From Purshia tridentata (Eukaryota; Streptophyta; Magnoliopsida; Rosales; Rosaceae): DNA of 64,000 nt. Location of the stretch: NCBI GenBank assembly GCA_003254885.1, contig QANT01005428.1, forward strand, positions 1-64,000, written 5' to 3'. A model generated the notes under the pieces. The model did not search any database, was not told the origin of the DNA, and worked only from the letters and a program-made list of their open reading frames with translations. This document shows, piece after piece, positions 23,101-35,200 of this stretch (the stretch's first letter is position 1; each line of letters opens with the position of its first letter). A program made the translations under genes and the position numbers.

Positions 23101-26100
23101 AAAAAGAAAAGATGAAAAATGATACTCGTAGATTAAAAAAAAGAACAGAAAAAATAAAAGAGACAAAAAACAATAAGAATTGTTAATATGAGGAGTCCTA
23201 CTTAGGAATAATTGATGCATACCATTAGGGGTTGACAATTAATTACTGTTTGTGTAGCAAAAGATGGAGGGACTGGGGAGGGCTTGATCTGAAAAGAATG
23301 CAGGCATATAAAAGGGACACCCTTAAAGTGCCATTGCTGATCTCCCAAAGGATAGATGGGAGGGCAAAAGTCCTTACCTGTTTAAACCAAAAAAAAAAAA
23401 AAAAGAGAATAAATAACTTCAAAGTACAAATACCCAAAAGGGCCAAAACCTAATACACCGCAACTGAGTTAAATCTAATTCTCTCCCAGTAAATAATAAA
23501 TTTAACCCCTACCAAAGTCAGGAACATGCACAGGTTCTTCGAAAACGGCTTGCATTGATGGTTGCACTAAGGTGCATGGAGGTTGTGAACAGGTATCCCT
23601 ACATTTCAGCCAACATAAATAATAATTTAGTCATATGACTGAATATATCTCAACTAAAAGAGGGGAGGCATTTTCTCAATTATTCTAGGGTTATCAGAGA
23701 TCCTATCGTACAAATTTATATTTATCTTTAAAACTACATCAAAATTTATTAGCTTCAACAACAAATAGGAACAAATTAGACTACTTAGTCTCAACATGCA
23801 GAAGCAAAATTAGAAATGTTATAGGTAAGCAACAGACTATTTCTATGTATACTACTCGTCTACTTTATGCATTTGGCCAAACATAGGGGGTCAGTTGGTC
23901 AAATTCTACCTATGATAAACATATAATCCTTGAAAATAAATCAAATTAGTAAAGTCAAGTGTGTACTTCTACCTAAGAGATCAAGAAAACCATATGCATA
24001 AATGCAAAAACAACACCCAAAAGAAAAAAAGATGAAAAGCTACATGTAGTAGAACTTTATCAAAACCAAACTGAGCTCCATGAGAATGTTGATAGAAAAC
24101 CTATGTACTAGCACCAAATCTCTTGAAAATTGTAACTGAACTCAGTTTACCTTAAAAAAAGTCCACCGATCATAACCTTGGACAAGTTGTTGTCAATTTC
24201 TCCATCTGAAACACTAGCCTGCAAAAGTGGATCCCCATATGAAATAGTGGACTTTTAAATGAGTAGAACAAACATGGCATTAACACTACATAATATGCAT
24301 GCAGCCTACAGTTTGTATGCTTACGAATGAGATCTAATGGCTCTGTAGTATGGCTGTATTTTAATACTTATTTTGAGTTTTTAATAAGTATTGCACACAT
24401 TTCAATGCCATATATTTTTAATTGTAAATCTGGACATATTTGCGAAGTAATAATACATTCAATATAGGACCCTCCTTGAAGTATCAGCACTATGTAGACT
24501 GATTTTTCTAATAAGAAATAATGTAGACTGAATCTTATCTTAAAAACAAAAGATAAAAGAAAAGATATCAGAATACTAAGACTATGGGGAATTTGAATAT
24601 AATATGCAAGACTCACAGAACAGTACCCGTGAAAAGAAGAGTGATTGCATCAAAAGTTCGAGACGGAACTCTGCAAGTAAATTCAAAACTTCTGAGAATG
24701 CTTCAAATTAAAAAATAAAAATAAAAACAGTTGTCTAAAACAGAATGTAACATGAAACCTTACACAATGTAAGGGAGCAGTTAATAAAACTTAGCTACCA
24801 ACAAATTGGGTCTCTCGACCCTTTTTCCCTTTTCCCATAAATTGGATTCCATAGCATAGATCCTTTTTCCCCCATATAGCATAAATCCCTATAACATTTC
24901 TTTAAAAAAAAAAAAATCACTCACCAGTATCTTTAATGCAAAGAAATATGTGGTCCACAACAATTGAGACTATAGAACGTCCTGCTGCTTCTGTGGATCG
25001 CTGCAAAAATTCCATGATATATATATGTAGAGAGAGAGACACACAGAGAGTGAGAGAGAGACAGAGAGACAAAAGAAAAAGACAATTTATTAAGATGGTC
25101 CATAAGAAGGTTAACAAGATAATAAATGAAGTAAAGACAACTACAAACCTGCAGAGTGTTTGAATCAACATCTCCTCTATTCAAACAGACATATAATCCT
25201 GTCATAAAGCGGAGAAGAGCACGTAGTCCTGCGCAACATAATTATACATTAGCCCCATGCTATATGTATAATGTATATTTATAGAAATCAGTGAAACAAG
25301 TGATCCAAAAATATTGCACTTGTTACCCGGTTCACTTATTGCAGGACAAATGGCTTCTGTTATATGTAACTGAACCTCAAGCCCAAGAGGACTGTTTAAT
25401 TCAGTCCTTTGCAATGTGATCTGATCATAGTCACGAAGTCAAGAAAGATACAGCAACACGAAACCCATAAAACTCTAGAAGCTTTCTAGATTCGCACTGA
25501 TGTATGGAGAAAAAAAAATATATCAAAAATTAATTACAGAAGTTTAGATCTACATTACATAAGCTTCTCCTGAAATTCCTTCTATAAAGCGCTCCCCACC
25601 AAAGAAAACTCGCTTTGCACCATCATCATCTCTATGGTTTCCTTCCTCTTGAGCACGTGCTATATTAGCATCCATGAACATATCTGGGTGAGGCAGGAGA
25701 TCGATAGACAAAGATTCCCACTCAAGTTTCTGGTGAGGAAGGAATTTATCACCATTCAATACAAATTTAAACTTGACAAGTATAACACTTCCGGTCAGAG
25801 AACAATGAAACATGCAATTGCAAACATGTGGGCACATGCAACATATAATTAGAGCAGCTCAAAATAGAAGAGTAGGCACCAAGACCCCCTGGTCCCACTC
25901 CACAAAAAGGAAAAATAAAGATAGAAGAAAATAGTGATCTGACGCATAAAGAATAGCAAATTACTTTGAAAACGTAAATGAACTTTTTGTTACTGGAGAA
26001 ATCCCGTGCTTCCTTAAGATTTACAACCTGTTACAGGACATTTGATCAAATAAGCAGATGCACTTACGAAAGTAGTGAAGAAATTATCATTTGAGCATAA

Positions 26101-28557
26101 CTAACAGATTACCTGCCAATTTTCATTAGTAGTATACATCAAAAGGTTGCATATAGTGATGGAAGCCATAGGTGATGCCCTGGGGTAGCAAAGTAAAATA
26201 AAATGAAATAATGAGCATAGCTGCATAAGCAATAAGCTACAACTTCACGATTTCAAATGTCAAAGAAAGCCTACAATCTCTATATTCTTTTATCCAGGAA
26301 ACCTGAACTCATCAACCCTACACTTTTTCCATCTAAATCATCATTCAACAGCCCTGAATCCATAGATAGTAGCCATCCAAAATCTAAACTTTCAGCTTCC
26401 TTCTACTCTTGGCCATCAATACTTAATCTTCTACCTTATTTTTAAATAAGTATACATCCTCCATTTACAGCCATGGGACTTAAACAATTTAAATTTCCTG
26501 AAACCCTGAACCACCATATGAGTGAACACATAGGCCGACTCTTAATCTATCCTCTGTCGGATAAATAGTAGTTCTATCAATATTAATGAGCTTATATATA
26601 AAGTAAGAAAAAAATTAGTGCACCATCTATTACATATGGCATCTTAAGGGGTAAAAGATTTTCTTATGGTTGATCAAGGTCATGTACAAAAAGTAATTGC
26701 TTGTTTGGAGCCCAAAACTTCTTAATCACAACATATATTACTGAAAAGGAATCCATAAATAGAAACATCATTATTGCATACAGTAATATATGAGTTCAGA
26801 AATTGAAAAGTTGCAACTACATATATCCATATTTAACTTCAATATAAAGTTATACAATCTATAATATTAAGAAAGTAAATTCTTTAAAAACCAAATCTTG
26901 GAGCAGACAAGAGAATTTCCTGCCATATCCTTGTACAAAAAGATACAACTAGGCAAATGGGTCATAGAAATTACCAGGTTGCCCGTCCTTGGCGTTGACC
27001 ACCCCCACGAGTTTCAAGGAGAAGATTAACTGTGAGAATCTCTATAGTCATTCCATCTGCAATCTGATCATTTAAAAAGGTCAATCATGTAACTTTCAGA
27101 ATAAATGTTCAGTATGGAAGCTTGTATAACACTTTGACCAAAGGCATTACAGGCCAGAATCCTATTTTCTTTGAGCAGGACAGGCCTGAATCCTAAAGTA
27201 ATGATTTAAGCCACTAACAATACTAGTAAAAAAGTCAGCGTGAGATGAATTACAAGATGCAGAAGAGCAAGGGAAGAAATGGAATGAATGAAAGTAGAAA
27301 AAATATATTCAAAGCCTCTTGATTAAAAATTATATTAAAGGAAAGAAGGAATTAGGAAACCAGGAAATGGAAATATAGAATGCTTTGTGCTGGGCTAAAT
27401 GAGTCATACATGGCTCTTTGAGTGCCTGCAGAGACATTACTTGCATTGTTAAAAAATTCCAGGAGTACCCATCTTTTGGATTTTGGAATGTAACCCAAAC
27501 ATATGGTCTGTCAGCTGCTGCCTCACTTGGTTAATTAGTAGGTAGACACTCTAGAGGATAGTACGGGTTTATATAGTTTCTTGACAAATAACATTTGGCT
27601 AACAAGCTATGATCACTGCTTAGGCAACAATCTCTCTCTGGATGAGTGCTTACCTAATATAATAATATTTTGTCCTCTACCACCACAAAATTGATATTAG
27701 AGGCAAAAGTCCAGAGACTCCAAGTTCCATTATTCTGAAAGTGGGACAACATTGCATTTCGTATAGCAAATACATAGATTAATTGCATTGATCGAACCTC
27801 ACCTTATCAGCAAATCCATAACCGCTACCCTTCCCTGAGCTAGAGGATGACGAGGAACTGCATGCAAGAATTTAGTGCTCAATAAATCTACAACTACAGT
27901 ACAAAGCATCTTGTTCCAATCTTGAAATGTAACATCAAGTGAGATGTATGCTTAGGCATTACCTGCTTGGGCAACTCTCATCCAAATCTGACTTCTCCTC
28001 TAAAACCAAATCAAGCCTATCAATTTGCACAACAATCGGCTCTATTTGTACATTACTCACAGATGGGAGCTATTAAATCACACACACACACAAAAAAGTC
28101 ATTAACTATTGAACTTCTCATTTCCTATTCTAATCCATTTTCCATCAAATTTTCAGCAAGCATACACTTCATATACTAAAAAGAAAACTGAATTGTATCG
28201 AAAACTTGATAAATAAATTCTTGAATAAACAGTCACTAACCACTATCTCGAATTTTCCGACTTTTGCGGTGGTTACATGCAGCGCCGGCGGCAATCCCAT
28301 GCTCGAATGCAAAGCGTCGCCGTTTATGTCTGCCCAATTCAAACAAATCATCCACAACGAACTAGTAAAATCCTCACAATGAACCCTAATTGGAGGGAAT
28401 AATTAAGTAATCACCAAAATCAATCAAGCTACTCGCGGAACTTACCCAAATTAGAAAGCTGTACGGTCCGTCCCTGCAACTTGAATTGGTCTCTGGAGAA
28501 GGATTTCAACCAGTACTTGAGGGTGTACTCCAACGCCCGAGCCAATATGGACTCCAT
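20147..28557 (-). CDS. Chorein-domain bridge-like lipid transfer protein (UHRF1BP1/BLTP3-like, At3g20720-like), 20 exons
   Basis: Exons 5' to 3': 28557-28446, 28329-28241, 28069-27963, 27857-27803, 27063-26975, 26179-26113, 26027-25965, 25729-25559, 25420-25327, 25228-25149, 25000-24925, 24670-24627, 24218-24151, 23598-23513, 23377-23223, 23088-21753, 21610-21330, 21065-20859, 20778-20622, 20445-20147. They total 3636 nt or 1211 residues and all phases close. The N-terminus (MESILARALEYTLKYWLKSF...) is the chorein_N domain shared with VPS13, ATG2 and UHRF1BP1. These proteins form long hydrophobic grooves that move lipids between membranes at contact sites. A Ser-rich linker follows residue 100, the largest exon (1336 nt) encodes the groove-like middle, and the C-terminus ends in a coiled coil (LEEAVTDSQAKCAALITDLG). 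Lipid transfer by this plant branch is inferred from family. Confidence 0.9.
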
Positions 28558-31500
28558 TGCTGAGAATGCTGAGGCAGGCAGGTACCTTCCTTCCAGTAAC
28601 TTCTAGAGTGTCCCTCGTGAATTCGGAGCTCAGGCGGGTCAGCGGATCTACGCGATCCGAAATGCGGGAATCCCAACCGGGGTCGGATCGAGCATTTGGG
28701 GTCTGCGAAATGAATTCCGAGTTGCTGTGTTGTGACGCCCGAGTGGAATTTCTTTCTTCTGTCTTGGCTTTGTGTCTCTTCTTTTTATTTTTAGGTGGGA
28801 ATCTCAGAACAGTGGGGTGAAGTGAAAGAGGCGGGGATGGGTTGGCAGTTGGCACGTGCGCGGGAGAGGGGACCTACGTGTGCCACGTGACGGGTCGGAT
28901 TTGTGTGCATCGGATCTGGGGATGTGGTTTCGCGTCAGAGATGGGCAGAGCCCGCACAGCAGTGGATTTGTCGGCGTGTTTGGAAAAAGTGTAATTTCTA
29001 ACCTCGGCTAGTGTTTGGGTCCGGTTTTGTTTACCAATTTTTTTGGGTAACAGGTTTTTTTACCATTTTGAAGTATGCAACATAACATGATGCTTATTTC
29101 CTTTCAAAAAAAACATGATACTTATTGTTTCATATCAACAAACAAAAATCATGTAACCTATTTCATAAATTCATTTAGGGGTGGGCATCAAACCATATGA
29201 GCCAATGAAACCTTCACCGACCACCATAAACATGACAAATTACCGTTCGTCACCATATACCGCTTGCCAAGCTTTAACCTGTCCAATCTGATCAGTCACG
29301 GGCCGATTTCAATCCGGACCTTCGACCAACCTGTCACCACTTGCCCGACAACTTCTTTCTCTATGTTTTGCTCCCATAATGTCATTGTCTTGTAGATGTG
29401 ACCATTGTTGCAGTCTTGTAGGTGGCTCCTTGAAGGTAGGAGGTGAAGTTGCTTCAGAGGAGGAGACTAAGATGATAGAAAGAGGAAGAGAGTCTACAGG
29501 TCAACGGTGGCTCCTTGTGGTCAACGTTGACCTAGATGAGAGTGTGAAGGTCTTGGAAAGTGTTGGCAGCTAGGGGTGGGCGCTGGGCGGGGTGGGTCGG
29601 GTGGGAGCTCAACAAAGAAGTGATCGACACCAAATTATTCTCATTAAAATTGGCAGCTTAGAATTCTCGTCAGTTTGAAGGAAAAAGTCTAGCATGTGGG
29701 GTGAGGTCTATTCATGTTTTTGGTTCTGATTCAACATAGTTCTTCACTTTCTATTATCACATTTTGTATATTATTTGAGAAATCAATGAGAGAATTTAGC
29801 TTTAAATCTCTTCTGAATATTTGAAAGAAAAATGATCACTCTATGTTTATCATGACACCTTGAATGACCCCAATATGTCAAACTGGTAATTAGTTTTAGA
29901 TGGTTACAGCTTCCTTTCCTTACCTTGATTATCTTTGTTTTATAGTACACTACATGTTCTGCCTCTCTTAAAAAAAAAAAAATTAGAAACCAGAAAAACA
30001 TAGGTCAAAACACAAGCAGGCCATGAAAGCAAAACTAACATAAAAAAAAAAACTTAAGAAGACCCAGCGTGAAAAGCTAGAGAGAAAATTAAGGAGAAAT
30101 GTTCCAATTGCAGCTCTCCGAACCACCATTGAGGTTGTTCTTATGCTGAAAGTGAAACGAGTGAGCAAGTTTCATACCTTCAACCTCTAAACCAGCCATG
30201 GAAGACGCACAATATATCCCAAGTTCCATCAACACTAATTTTGACAAAAGGAAAAGGATGAAATGTTTAATTACTATCCTGTTGAGCAGCTCTGTACATT
30301 TGTAATTAAATTGTAATTTAGTTGAAGATCGATCATGGTTTGCGGTAATAATTGTGGAGTTGTACATACGACACACATTTAGTTGTCATGTAATTTTTAA
30401 GAGATATTTGTAATTAACATTGACTTTTATTATTCAAAAATTTTTGGAGTTATTTGAGAATATCATGATTGAAGGAGATGAATTATAGAATATTGAAACA
30501 CCTCGGGAGAAATTGAAATGGAACCTCATGCTTGACCTCCAAGAAAAGTTGCTTGCAAAAAAAGCCGTACAAAAACATCATCGGATTCCCTTTTCTTCCC
30601 AAGTCTACTCTTACCCAATTGGGCCAATTAATCTAATACAATACTTCAAGCTCACAAAAAAAAAAAAAAAGGTAAAAATCTTCCTTCTAACAAATACCAG
30701 TCCACATTAATGGTATTCACACTTTACAGAAAGTCGTGGCTGCTAAGTGCTACAGCTAACAAAGCCTATTTATTTTCTCTTTATCTCTTTCTTTTGTTTT
30801 TGTTTTTGTTTCTATGAACAAACACAAAAGAGTTTATGTTTTCAATGTTGCATTGCATATGAAGGGTAAACCTGAATTCAATGATTTGCTTACCGTGGAT
30901 GAAAAAAAGACCGCCACAAGTAAGATTAACAATGCCAATTCATTGAAGAGGTCAAATCCCTTTTGAGTATGAAGGCACCTTATCTTCCTTGCACACAAGG
31001 GTGAGACATATGATCCAAGTTGTGGTGTCATGTTTTTACATATGTTATAAAAATACTATAATTGTTGGATTGAATTTGAACCCACCTAGAATATAATCTA
31101 ATTAAATATATATTAGAATTATTTACACATATATGATTCAATTAAACATATATAAAACTTGTGTAAACAGAATTTGATATATATAATAGTCTTTTTATTA
31201 TATAATGAGACTTGAAAGACAGTAATAATGAGTATATATAGCCGTGACATGAAAATTTTACTCCTATACAAATATTCTTATAGATGGAGTACGAAAAAGG
31301 AAATCTTAGGAAAAATGAAAAAAAAAAAGGAAAAAATAAAGAACTCCAAGGTGAAAACATTTTGACAACAGTGAGAAAAGGAGGCTAAAACGTGTAGGGG
31401 AGTTGTTTGAAGAAGTCTAGGTGGAGTTGTTTTGGTTCAACTACGTGAAGTAGTCCCCAAACCAAGGCAAACCCAAACTTTGAAAATATTTACAAGGAAG

Positions 31501-32256
31501 CATTAGCAGATAGATGCGTAAACGAATAGTCTTTTAATTTAATTTTGTTTCCCAAACCAAAACAAAAACAAAAACAAACAAAAAAAAAAACATTGCCATT
31601 ATCCAATCTCTTTTCTCTCTCTCTACAACTTTCTCTATCGTCAGATCTCTCCCGGTTTTCTGGATAATTCTTGGCGGTTTTCCTTCAGGGAACCCTAGAA
31701 CATCCCTCCTCCGATCCTCTGTACAATACTCGAATTTCATAATTCTACCATTTTTTTATTTCCAAAATTGGAAAATCCCAATTTTTTTATTTTTGTAAAT
31801 TTTTAAAATTTTTTCATTGCAGAAGTATAAGAAAGATTATCCTTGAGAAAAGATTGTATATTTTTGACTGGTTTAGATTTTGGCTTCTGGGTATTGAAGA
31901 TAAGACTTTGGGATTTTGTTTTTTTCTGGAGGCAGTTGCACAGTTCTAATTGCTTTCTTTGTTTTTATTGACAAAACGACGTGAAATCAGAGGCCAAGGG
32001 GTTGTGGTTTCTCATTTATTGTGATTTGGGGTTGGTTTTGAGTTTTGGGTGTTTGTGAAATTTGGATGCTTTTGGTGTGTAACAAGGAGATGGAGACACT
32101 TGGTACCTAAAGCTTGTGAATTTGGGGCTGTTTCTTATTTGGGTAGGTCTTAGTTCAAAGAGAAACAGCTCTGGGGTTATGATTAAGGCAGTTTTTGAAG
32201 AATCAGAAGCTTTTGTGATCTGGTTATTCACTATTTTGATATCTCTGGTTCTGGGG
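28558..32256. other. 3.7-kb divergent intergenic region
   Basis: Separates the chorein-domain gene (-) from ATG18h (+), so both promoters lie here. It contains two direct copies of TAGGGGTGGGC about 400 bp apart (near 29175 and 29573), a diverged copy of ATG18h intron 1 sequence at 30283-30490, and many A and T runs. ATG18h leader sequence probably occupies about 31600-32256. No intact gene is seen; small open frames such as 29379-29573 have no family features. Confidence 0.55.
30283..30490. repeat. Diverged copy of sequence found in ATG18h intron 1
   Basis: Sequence from CTCTGTACAT to GAAGGAGATGAATTATA follows the same order of words as 34032-34270 (CTCTGTACAT, GTAATTTAATTGAAGATCATGG, CATTGACCTTTATTGTT, GTGGAGTT, GAAGGAGGTGATTTATA) in the same orientation. 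It is either a local duplication or two members of a dispersed repeat. Confidence 0.65.
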
Positions 32257-35200
32257 ATGAGGAATGATGGTGGCCAAAAGCAGCAGGTTGGTGTTCCGCG
32301 CCCGGCTCGGACCAACGGTTTCATTCCAAACTCATTTCGTGCCATTTCGAGCTATTTGAGAATCGTTTCGTCCGGTGCTTCAACTGTTGCACGGTCCGCA
32401 GCATCGGTAGCATCGTCTATTGTGGATAGGGATGATGATAGCAAGCATGATCAGGTATGAGGTCCAGTATTTTGGTTTTTGTGTAGTGGAAAATGTGATT
32501 GTTAGTGATATTTTAGTTGCAATTGGAGAGAGATTGAAAATTGTAGCAAGTCCATAAAGAAGTGGTTTAGAAGTGTATAATTCAGTTCAGTTCATTTATT
32601 GTGTATAGCTGTAAGTATTTATTTGCATGATGGTATATCTAATTTAGATGTTGCTAAAGAATCAGTTAAACGCTGTAATTAGGTAAAGCTAGGAAATAAA
32701 GGCTGGATTCAGCGTAAATTGGTGACTTTTATAAGGGCAAACTTTAAATGCAGATTAATATGTAGAGAATTTCAGTTGCCAAAATTTTCAGTTATGGATA
32801 TTTAGTTAGAATATATTGCATAACTTTGAACCAGGAAAGAGAACACAAATGCTTTGTGTGGATGATGAAAATTGTTATGGGTAGGTTGATACGTGAAGGA
32901 ATTATTGATCATTATATATAATTAGGACAGTATGAGTGTTTATGCTAGTTGTTGAAAGCAGTAGTTGCAACTTTAGGAAAGGTGACTATAGTGGTCGAGG
33001 TTGTTATGCATGCATGCATGTTCCACAAGATTTGATTCTTTTTTAGGAATATTGGTGTCTTCATGTCAGTCATACAGGTGAATCTAGTAGATTAGTGTGT
33101 AAGGAGACGCTCCATGTGTGTGTCTGAAAGTGGCAGTTTGTGGTCATAGGTAGTTCATTTGGTTATTGGCAACGGGATATTGTGATTTTTTGCTTGTCTT
33201 TAATGTCAGATAGCGTAGGAGCTCTTACACTATTCAGCTTAGTAATTGAGAGCCTACACGTGTTTATTTCAATTCAATATTTGGATGTACATAACATTAT
33301 TGACTGCATTGTAAAGTACTTTTGTCGGATATGTGGTCGATATTCCACGTGTTTTGGTTTAAGCTCTTTTATTGCAATTAAGTACACTGATTTGGAAAGA
33401 TTTGGCTAAAACTGTTGATGTTACATTGTGCGAAAAAATAATAGTTTTGATCCGCCCCCCAAAAAAGGAAATTTAGTTTAGTTCCTTAGAAATGATTACC
33501 CTAATGTGGGTTATCATGTTGTTGTTAAGGTAAATAAGTCCTACCTCATATGAGGCTGGGAACCTCGGCTGTGTAAAACTATTTAGAGTGAGGTATACTT
33601 AATGAAGTTTGTTTTAAGTGTGCATCCTAATTTCCAAATTGAATAGAAAAACATATGGTCAAGCACTTAGTTATGGGTTCATTGTTAGATAGGTGGGTTA
33701 GGAGGTTTTCATCTGATGTGTGACTTGGATGCTATGGGGATTAGAGACTACACGTGCTGGTTAACTTGAGTTTGACCTCTATATTGGTATGAAGGAGTTG
33801 CTTCCTTGCTTTTTTGGAGCTAGAAATTACTTCAGGCATGGAAAAAAGAGGGTTTGGATTGTATGTATGCCAGTTGAGGTATCCAAAATACAATCACAAT
33901 CGAGTCTAGTTTGACTTGGCGCATGCATCATGTGCCTTGTGAGTTCTTGTTTTTGAATCTGAATGAGGTTGGCTTTAAATGAAATTTTTACTTTCCTTAG
34001 CACATTGTTGAAGAATTTGGATATTATGTGATGATCAACTCTGTACATCCAAAAACACTCGTAATTTAATTGAAGATCATGGTTTTCCAGGATCCAACTA
34101 GTGGCATGCTTTTTCGCTTAATGTATGAAGTGTGGGGTTGTGCAACACATGTGGTGTGACATTATAGTTTTCGTGTAGTTTCTAAAAGATATTTTGCAAC
34201 TATCATTGACCTTTATTGTTTAGAAATCAGTGGAGTTCTTGGGAAGTATAATGAAGGAGGTGATTTATACAATTGTTACTTGGTGCTTCTGAACACTAAC
34301 TTTGTTGAGTGATTGGAAAAGTTAGCTTGCTATATTTGTTTGGATTTTGTTAAAAGTCGTAAAACCGTAAAAGGATATTTGGTTGAGAATGTTGGCCATT
34401 CAATGTAGATGCACAAATACATATTTGCCATTCTTGCATTCATGTTTCTCAGTTAAGTTTTTCCTTCTCTTTTTTCTTTTCCTTTTCTTTTTGTGTGTCT
34501 TTATTTGATTTTCTTAAAATTATATATGGCAAAATAATTGGTGTCAATTGTGCACATTCAGATTTATAATCCTAATATTGTTGTTTTCTGTAAATTTCCT
34601 CCTTTTGTTTTAAACTTGGTTTTGTTTTATTTTTTCTGTATTTGATATTGTCATTGGACATTATGCTACTACTGTCTTTCTTCTGTTGATAAGTACTTGA
34701 TGTTAAGATATTTGTTTTTTATGGAGTTCTTTAAAGTAATAGAGAATGGAGTTAACTTCTCATATTCCTTTTGTGAAAAATAAAGGTGAACTGGGCTGGG
34801 TTTGACCAGTTAGAGGGTGAGGGAAATGTCATTCGGCAAGTTCTCCTGCTGGGTTACCTCTCTGGTTTCCAGGTTTGGGATGTTGAAGAAGCAGATAATG
34901 TCCGTGACCTGGTATCCAGACATGATGGTCCTATCTCATTTATGCAAATGTTACCTAAACCAATAGCATCAAAGAGATCGGCAGACAAGTTTGCAGAAAG
35001 CCGTCCATTGCTGGTAGTTTGTGCTGATGGGTCCATTTCTGTTGGTAATAACATACAGGATGAGATTTCCACTCCTCGTAATGGTACTATTGACACAGTG
35101 AACAGCAGTTTTGTGCCTACTGTTGTTCGGTTTTATTCCTTGAAATCTCAATCTTATGTTCATGTTCTAAAGTTCCGATCAGTTGTTTATTCTGTAAAGT

